Source: Bacteroides sp. 224
Lineage (GTDB): Bacteria; Bacteroidota; Bacteroidia; Bacteroidales; Bacteroidaceae
Direction: 5' to 3'
Assembly: GCF_010500995.1 (NCBI RefSeq)
Contig: NZ_QVMK01000032.1
Coordinates: 1 to 64,000, forward strand
DNA length: 64,000 nucleotides
Positions 60,653 to 64,000 of this stretch are shown here, one piece after another. Below the pieces are notes generated by a model. That model ran no database searches. It was not told the origin of the DNA and was given only the letters and a program-made list of their open reading frames with translations. A program made the translations under genes and the position numbers. Each line of letters starts with the position of its first letter. Position 1 is the first letter of the stretch.

Positions 60653-62371
60653 ATGAATTACAAATGGAATTATCAACCCATTACCCCCGAACAAGAAGAG
60701 ACAAGCCAAACATTGGCGCAGGAATTAGGCATTAGCCCGATTCTTGGCAAGCTTTTGGTGCAAAGGGGCATTGAGACGGCCTCTGAAGCACGAAAATACT
60801 TCCGTCCGCAATTGCCGGACTTGCACGATCCGTTCCTGATGAAAGATATGGATTTGGCAGTGGAACGCCTCAACAGGGCAATGGGTAAAAAAGAACGTAT
60901 TCTCGTTTATGGAGATTATGATGTAGATGGCACCACATCGGTAGCATTAGTTTACAAATTCCTCCAACAGTACTATTCAAACATCGATTATTACATCCCC
61001 GATCGATATGAGGAAGGGTATGGTGTTTCGTTTAAGGGCATAGATTATGCTTTTGATACGGATGTAAAACTAATCATCGTTTTAGACTGCGGTATCAAAG
61101 CCGTGGAGGAAATAACGTATGCCAAAGAAAAGGGCATCGATTTTATTATCTGCGATCATCATGTACCCGACGATGTTTTGCCACCGGCAGTAGCCATTCT
61201 GAATGCTAAACGCTTGGATAACACCTATCCTTATGCACACTTATCAGGTTGTGGTGTGGGATTTAAGTTTATGCAGGCTTTCACCATCAATAACGGTATT
61301 GAATTTCATCATCTGATACCTTTACTTGATTTAGTAGCAGTAAGCGTTGCTTCGGATATTGTTCCTATTATGGGAGAAAACCGTATCCTCACTTATCACG
61401 GATTAAAGCAACTGAACAGCAATCCCAGTGTAGGTCTAAAAGCGATTATTGATATTTGCGGATTGACAGAGAAAGAAATCACGGTAAGTGATATCGTCTT
61501 TAAGATAGGGCCTCGTATTAATGCATCAGGGCGTATTCAAAGTGGTAAAGAAGCGGTTGACTTACTTACCGAAAAAGATTTCTCGCTTGCCTTGGAAAAA
61601 GCAAACCAGATCAATCAGTACAATGAAACGCGTAAGGATCTGGATAAGAACATGACCGAAGAGGCCAACCATATTGTTGATAGCCTGGAAGGACTCTCCG
61701 ATCGTCGCTCTATTGTTATCTACAACGAAAACTGGCACAAAGGAGTTATCGGTATTGTGGCTTCGCGTCTGACAGAAGTTTATTATCGCCCCGCCGTTGT
61801 ATTGACACGCACCGACGATATGGCAACCGGTTCGGCTCGCTCCGTATCAGGATTTGATGTATATAAGGCTATCGAACATTGCCGTGATCTTCTTGAAAAC
61901 TTCGGAGGACATACCTACGCAGCCGGCTTATCCATGAAGGTAGAAAATGTACCTTTATTCATAGAAAGATTCGAAACGTATGTAGCAGAACACATTCTTC
62001 CGGAACAAACCAGTGCGGTGATAGACATTGATGCGGTGATCGATTTCAGAGATATCACTTCCAAATTTTACAGCGACCTGAAAAAGTTTAATCCTTACGG
62101 CCCGGACAATCAGAAACCAATTTTCAGCACGAATCATGTGTATGATTATGGCACAAGTAAAGTGGTAGGAAGAGAACAGGAGCACATTAAACTGGAATTG
62201 GTAGATAATAAATCAAATAATGTCATGAACGGAATTGCTTTCGGGCAAAGTTCGCATGTACGTTACATAAAGACAAAACGCTCGTTTGATATTTGCTACA
62301 CTATCGAGGAAAATACACACAAACGAGGAGAAGTTCAACTGCAAATTGAAGATATAAAACCGGCGGAGTAA
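60653..62371 (+). CDS. recJ: Single-strand-specific exonuclease RecJ
   Basis: A 572-residue DHH/DHHA1 nuclease that degrades single-stranded DNA 5' to 3' in recombination and mismatch repair. Motifs: VYGDYDVDGTTSVAL, LDCGIKAVEE, CDHHVPDD, LLDLVAVSVASDIVP, then DHHA1 (GIVASRLTEVYYRPAVVL, SVSGFDVY, FGGHTYAAGL) and the C-terminal OB fold. Length is normal. The stop is followed 1 bp later by palindrome C5 and then recQ, so the two repair genes are likely cotranscribed. Confidence 0.96.
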   Translation: MNYKWNYQPITPEQEETSQTLAQELGISPILGKLLVQRGIETASEARKYFRPQLPDLHDPFLMKDMDLAVERLNRAMGKKERILVYGDYDVDGTTSVALVYKFLQQYYSNIDYYIPDRYEEGYGVSFKGIDYAFDTDVKLIIVLDCGIKAVEEITYAKEKGIDFIICDHHVPDDVLPPAVAILNAKRLDNTYPYAHLSGCGVGFKFMQAFTINNGIEFHHLIPLLDLVAVSVASDIVPIMGENRILTYHGLKQLNSNPSVGLKAIIDICGLTEKEITVSDIVFKIGPRINASGRIQSGKEAVDLLTEKDFSLALEKANQINQYNETRKDLDKNMTEEANHIVDSLEGLSDRRSIVIYNENWHKGVIGIVASRLTEVYYRPAVVLTRTDDMATGSARSVSGFDVYKAIEHCRDLLENFGGHTYAAGLSMKVENVPLFIERFETYVAEHILPEQTSAVIDIDAVIDFRDITSKFYSDLKKFNPYGPDNQKPIFSTNHVYDYGTSKVVGREQEHIKLELVDNKSNNVMNGIAFGQSSHVRYIKTKRSFDICYTIEENTHKRGEVQLQIEDIKPAE

Positions 62372-62372
62372 G

Positions 62373-62408
62373 AGCCTCTCCCCGACCCTCTCCCAAGGAG
62401 AGGGAGGA
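62373..62408. repeat. Palindromic element C5 at the recJ stop codon
   Basis: AGCCTCTCCCCGACCCTCTC and hairpin partner GGAGAGGGAGGA, starting 1 bp after the recJ TAA. Inverted relative to C6. The stretch between them contains CCTTGCGGCATTG (62412-62424), a near copy of the core CCTGCGGCATCG. Confidence 0.92.
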
Positions 62409-62440
62409 GAACCTTGCGGCATTGTTTCGGTTTATATATT

Positions 62441-64000
62441 ATGAATACCCCATCTAAGAAAGATATTACGCCGAATGGTCCTTCCCCCTCTCCTTTGGAG
62501 AGGGATGGGGTGAGGCTGTTAAAGCAATACTGGGGCTATGATTCCTTCCGCGACTTACAGGAAGAGATCATTAACAGTATACTGGCAGGCAAAGACACAT
62601 TAGGACTTATGCCCACAGGTGGAGGAAAGTCCATCACATTTCAGGTACCGGCTTTAGCCAAAGAAGGATTATGTCTGGTAGTTACCCCCCTCATAGCCCT
62701 GATGAAAGATCAGGTACAAAACCTTCGCAAAAGGGGTATCAAAGCAGTAGCAGTATACTCCGGCATGAGCCGTCAGGAGATTATTATTGCGCTGGAAAAC
62801 TGTATTTTCGGCGATTATAAGTTTCTATACATTTCGCCGGAACGTTTGGCTACCGAGATATTCCGCATCAAACTCCGCTCCATGAAAGTGAATATGATAG
62901 CAGTAGACGAAAGTCACTGTATATCACAATGGGGATACGATTTCCGTCCAGCTTACCTTAAAATATCAGAAATCCGGGAACTCTTACCCGGAGTGCCTGT
63001 ATTAGCGCTCACAGCTACTGCTACACCGGAGGTAGTTAAAGACATTCAGCAGAAATTACTCTTTAAGAAAGAGAATGTATTCCGAATGAGCTTTGAACGT
63101 AAAAATCTGGCATACATTGTTCGGCCTACCGATAATAAAAACGGAGAACTACTACACATTCTCAATCAGGTAGCAGGTAGTGCTGTTGTATATGTACGGA
63201 ATCGCAGAAAAACAAAGGAGATTACAGAACTATTAGTCAACGAAGGTATTACTGCCGATTTTTATCATGCAGGGCTAAACAATGATCTCAAAGACCTTCG
63301 CCAGAAACGCTGGCAAAACAATGAATGCCGGGTTATGGTAGCTACCAATGCTTTTGGCATGGGTATCGACAAGCCCGACGTGAGAGTGGTTATCCACATA
63401 GATCTACCCGACTCCATCGAAGCTTACTTCCAGGAAGCAGGGAGAGCCGGAAGAGACGGACAAAAAGCATACGCCGTTATTCTATACTCCAAATCGGACA
63501 AACTGACGTTGAGCAAGCGTATTGCCGACACCTTCCCCGAGAAAGATTATATTAAAGGTATTTATGAGAATCTGAACTATTATTATCAGATGGCTATGGG
63601 CGACGGACAGGATTGTGTGTACGATTTCAACCTGGAGGAATTCTGTCGCCGCTTCAAATATTTCCCCGTTCCGGCAGACAGTGCACTCAAACTGTTGACG
63701 CAAGCCGGATATATTGAATATACAGAAGAACAAGACAATGCTTCAAGACTTATATTCATCATTCACCGCGAAGAATTATATAAGTTGAAAGAAATGGGTG
63801 CCGAAGCCGATACATTGATACAATGCATTCTTCGCTCGTATACCGGAGTATTCACCGATTATACGTATATTAATGAAGAATCATTATCTTTGCGCACGGG
63901 GCTTACGCGTCCGCAGATCTATGAATTACTAAAAATGCTTTCCAAGCGTCGTATCATTGACTACATCCCTCATAAAAAGACTCCTTTTATTATCTATACA
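62441..64000 (+). CDS. recQ: RecQ-like ATP-dependent DNA helicase, runs off the window end
   Basis: 520 codons are present with no stop. Superfamily 2 helicase of RecQ type: the enzyme proper starts at QYWGYDSFRDLQEEI; motif I MPTGGGKSITF, Ia VVTPLIALMKDQV, II AVDESHCISQWGYDFR, III LTATATP, V GMGIDKPDVR and VI QEAGRAGRDG. A RecQ C-terminal winged-helix region begins. Residues ~13-26 (PSPSPLERDGVRL) are encoded by palindrome C6 and replace the normally short lead. It follows recJ, its usual functional partner. Confidence 0.93.
   Translation, partial: MNTPSKKDITPNGPSPSPLERDGVRLLKQYWGYDSFRDLQEEIINSILAGKDTLGLMPTGGGKSITFQVPALAKEGLCLVVTPLIALMKDQVQNLRKRGIKAVAVYSGMSRQEIIIALENCIFGDYKFLYISPERLATEIFRIKLRSMKVNMIAVDESHCISQWGYDFRPAYLKISEIRELLPGVPVLALTATATPEVVKDIQQKLLFKKENVFRMSFERKNLAYIVRPTDNKNGELLHILNQVAGSAVVYVRNRRKTKEITELLVNEGITADFYHAGLNNDLKDLRQKRWQNNECRVMVATNAFGMGIDKPDVRVVIHIDLPDSIEAYFQEAGRAGRDGQKAYAVILYSKSDKLTLSKRIADTFPEKDYIKGIYENLNYYYQMAMGDGQDCVYDFNLEEFCRRFKYFPVPADSALKLLTQAGYIEYTEEQDNASRLIFIIHREELYKLKEMGAEADTLIQCILRSYTGVFTDYTYINEESLSLRTGLTRPQIYELLKMLSKRRIIDYIPHKKTPFIIYT
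62479..62517. repeat. Palindromic element C6 inside recQ
   Basis: CCTTCCCCCTCTCCTTTGG then AGAGGGATGGGGTGAGGCT; in frame in recQ codons ~13-26. Its reverse complement matches C5 at about 33 of 38 bases. Confidence 0.9.

Overview
The window comes from a member of the Bacteroidales, most like Bacteroides. Evidence: exo-acting glycan hydrolases with lipoprotein signals, several promoters of the Bacteroidetes form TTTG-N19/20-TAnnTTTG, tandem LytS/LytTR regulators, and families such as DUF3256 and DUF6140. I saw no rRNA, tRNA, CRISPR array or intact insertion sequence.

Layout. 116-9670: a polysaccharide-use block (GH28; GH76-GH125-GH43-GH127 in one direction; GH2 convergent). It combines alpha-1,6-mannan enzymes with arabinan/pectin-type enzymes and has no SusC/SusD pair in view. 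10253-15658: a small HU-like protein, a TonB-dependent receptor, and two tandem LytS-type kinases (the first has lost its histidine) with a LytTR response regulator. 15822-19730: gcvT, pepT and a surface lipoprotein. 19812-29359: a leftward membrane-stress operon (YbjN-like, PspA, an unlisted 28-residue membrane peptide, YqiJ-like OB-fold protein, flotillin, 1629-residue DUF3686/AAA protein). 29973-37328: XRE regulator with paired operators, DUF3256, RavA-ViaA, EamA transporter, DUF2461, TruA. 37557-55830: an accessory zone with two DUF4143 ATPases, an Rpn-type nuclease, a truncated AAA-ATPase-like gene, a gene with an in-frame TGA, an orphan HigA N-terminal domain, a WG-repeat lipoprotein, and an AT-rich island (44700-48930) with a free-standing WHH nuclease, DUF1232, DUF6140 and DUF697-like membrane proteins; an S9 peptidase lies inside this zone. 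55964-64000: conserved chromosome (DUF4332, fmt, CLC channel, Sua5/YciO, thioesterase, recJ, and recQ running off the end).

The most unusual content is between the genes. (1) Long palindromes with unrelated arms share one 12-bp apical core, CCTGCGGCATCG, present eight times exactly. (2) A TCTCCTTTGGAGAGGG palindrome occurs as three inverted pairs. In each pair one copy touches the upstream gene's stop codon and the other sits in frame inside the first ~35 codons of the next gene (the AAA protein, fmt, recQ), so the start codon would lie in the loop of a long RNA stem. (3) Four unrelated tandem arrays of short palindromes repeat with the same 22- or 23-bp period, each just after a stop codon; two are followed by the same ~220-bp sequence. 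Several of these elements are nested inside one another, which suggests a population of active or recently active non-autonomous elements.
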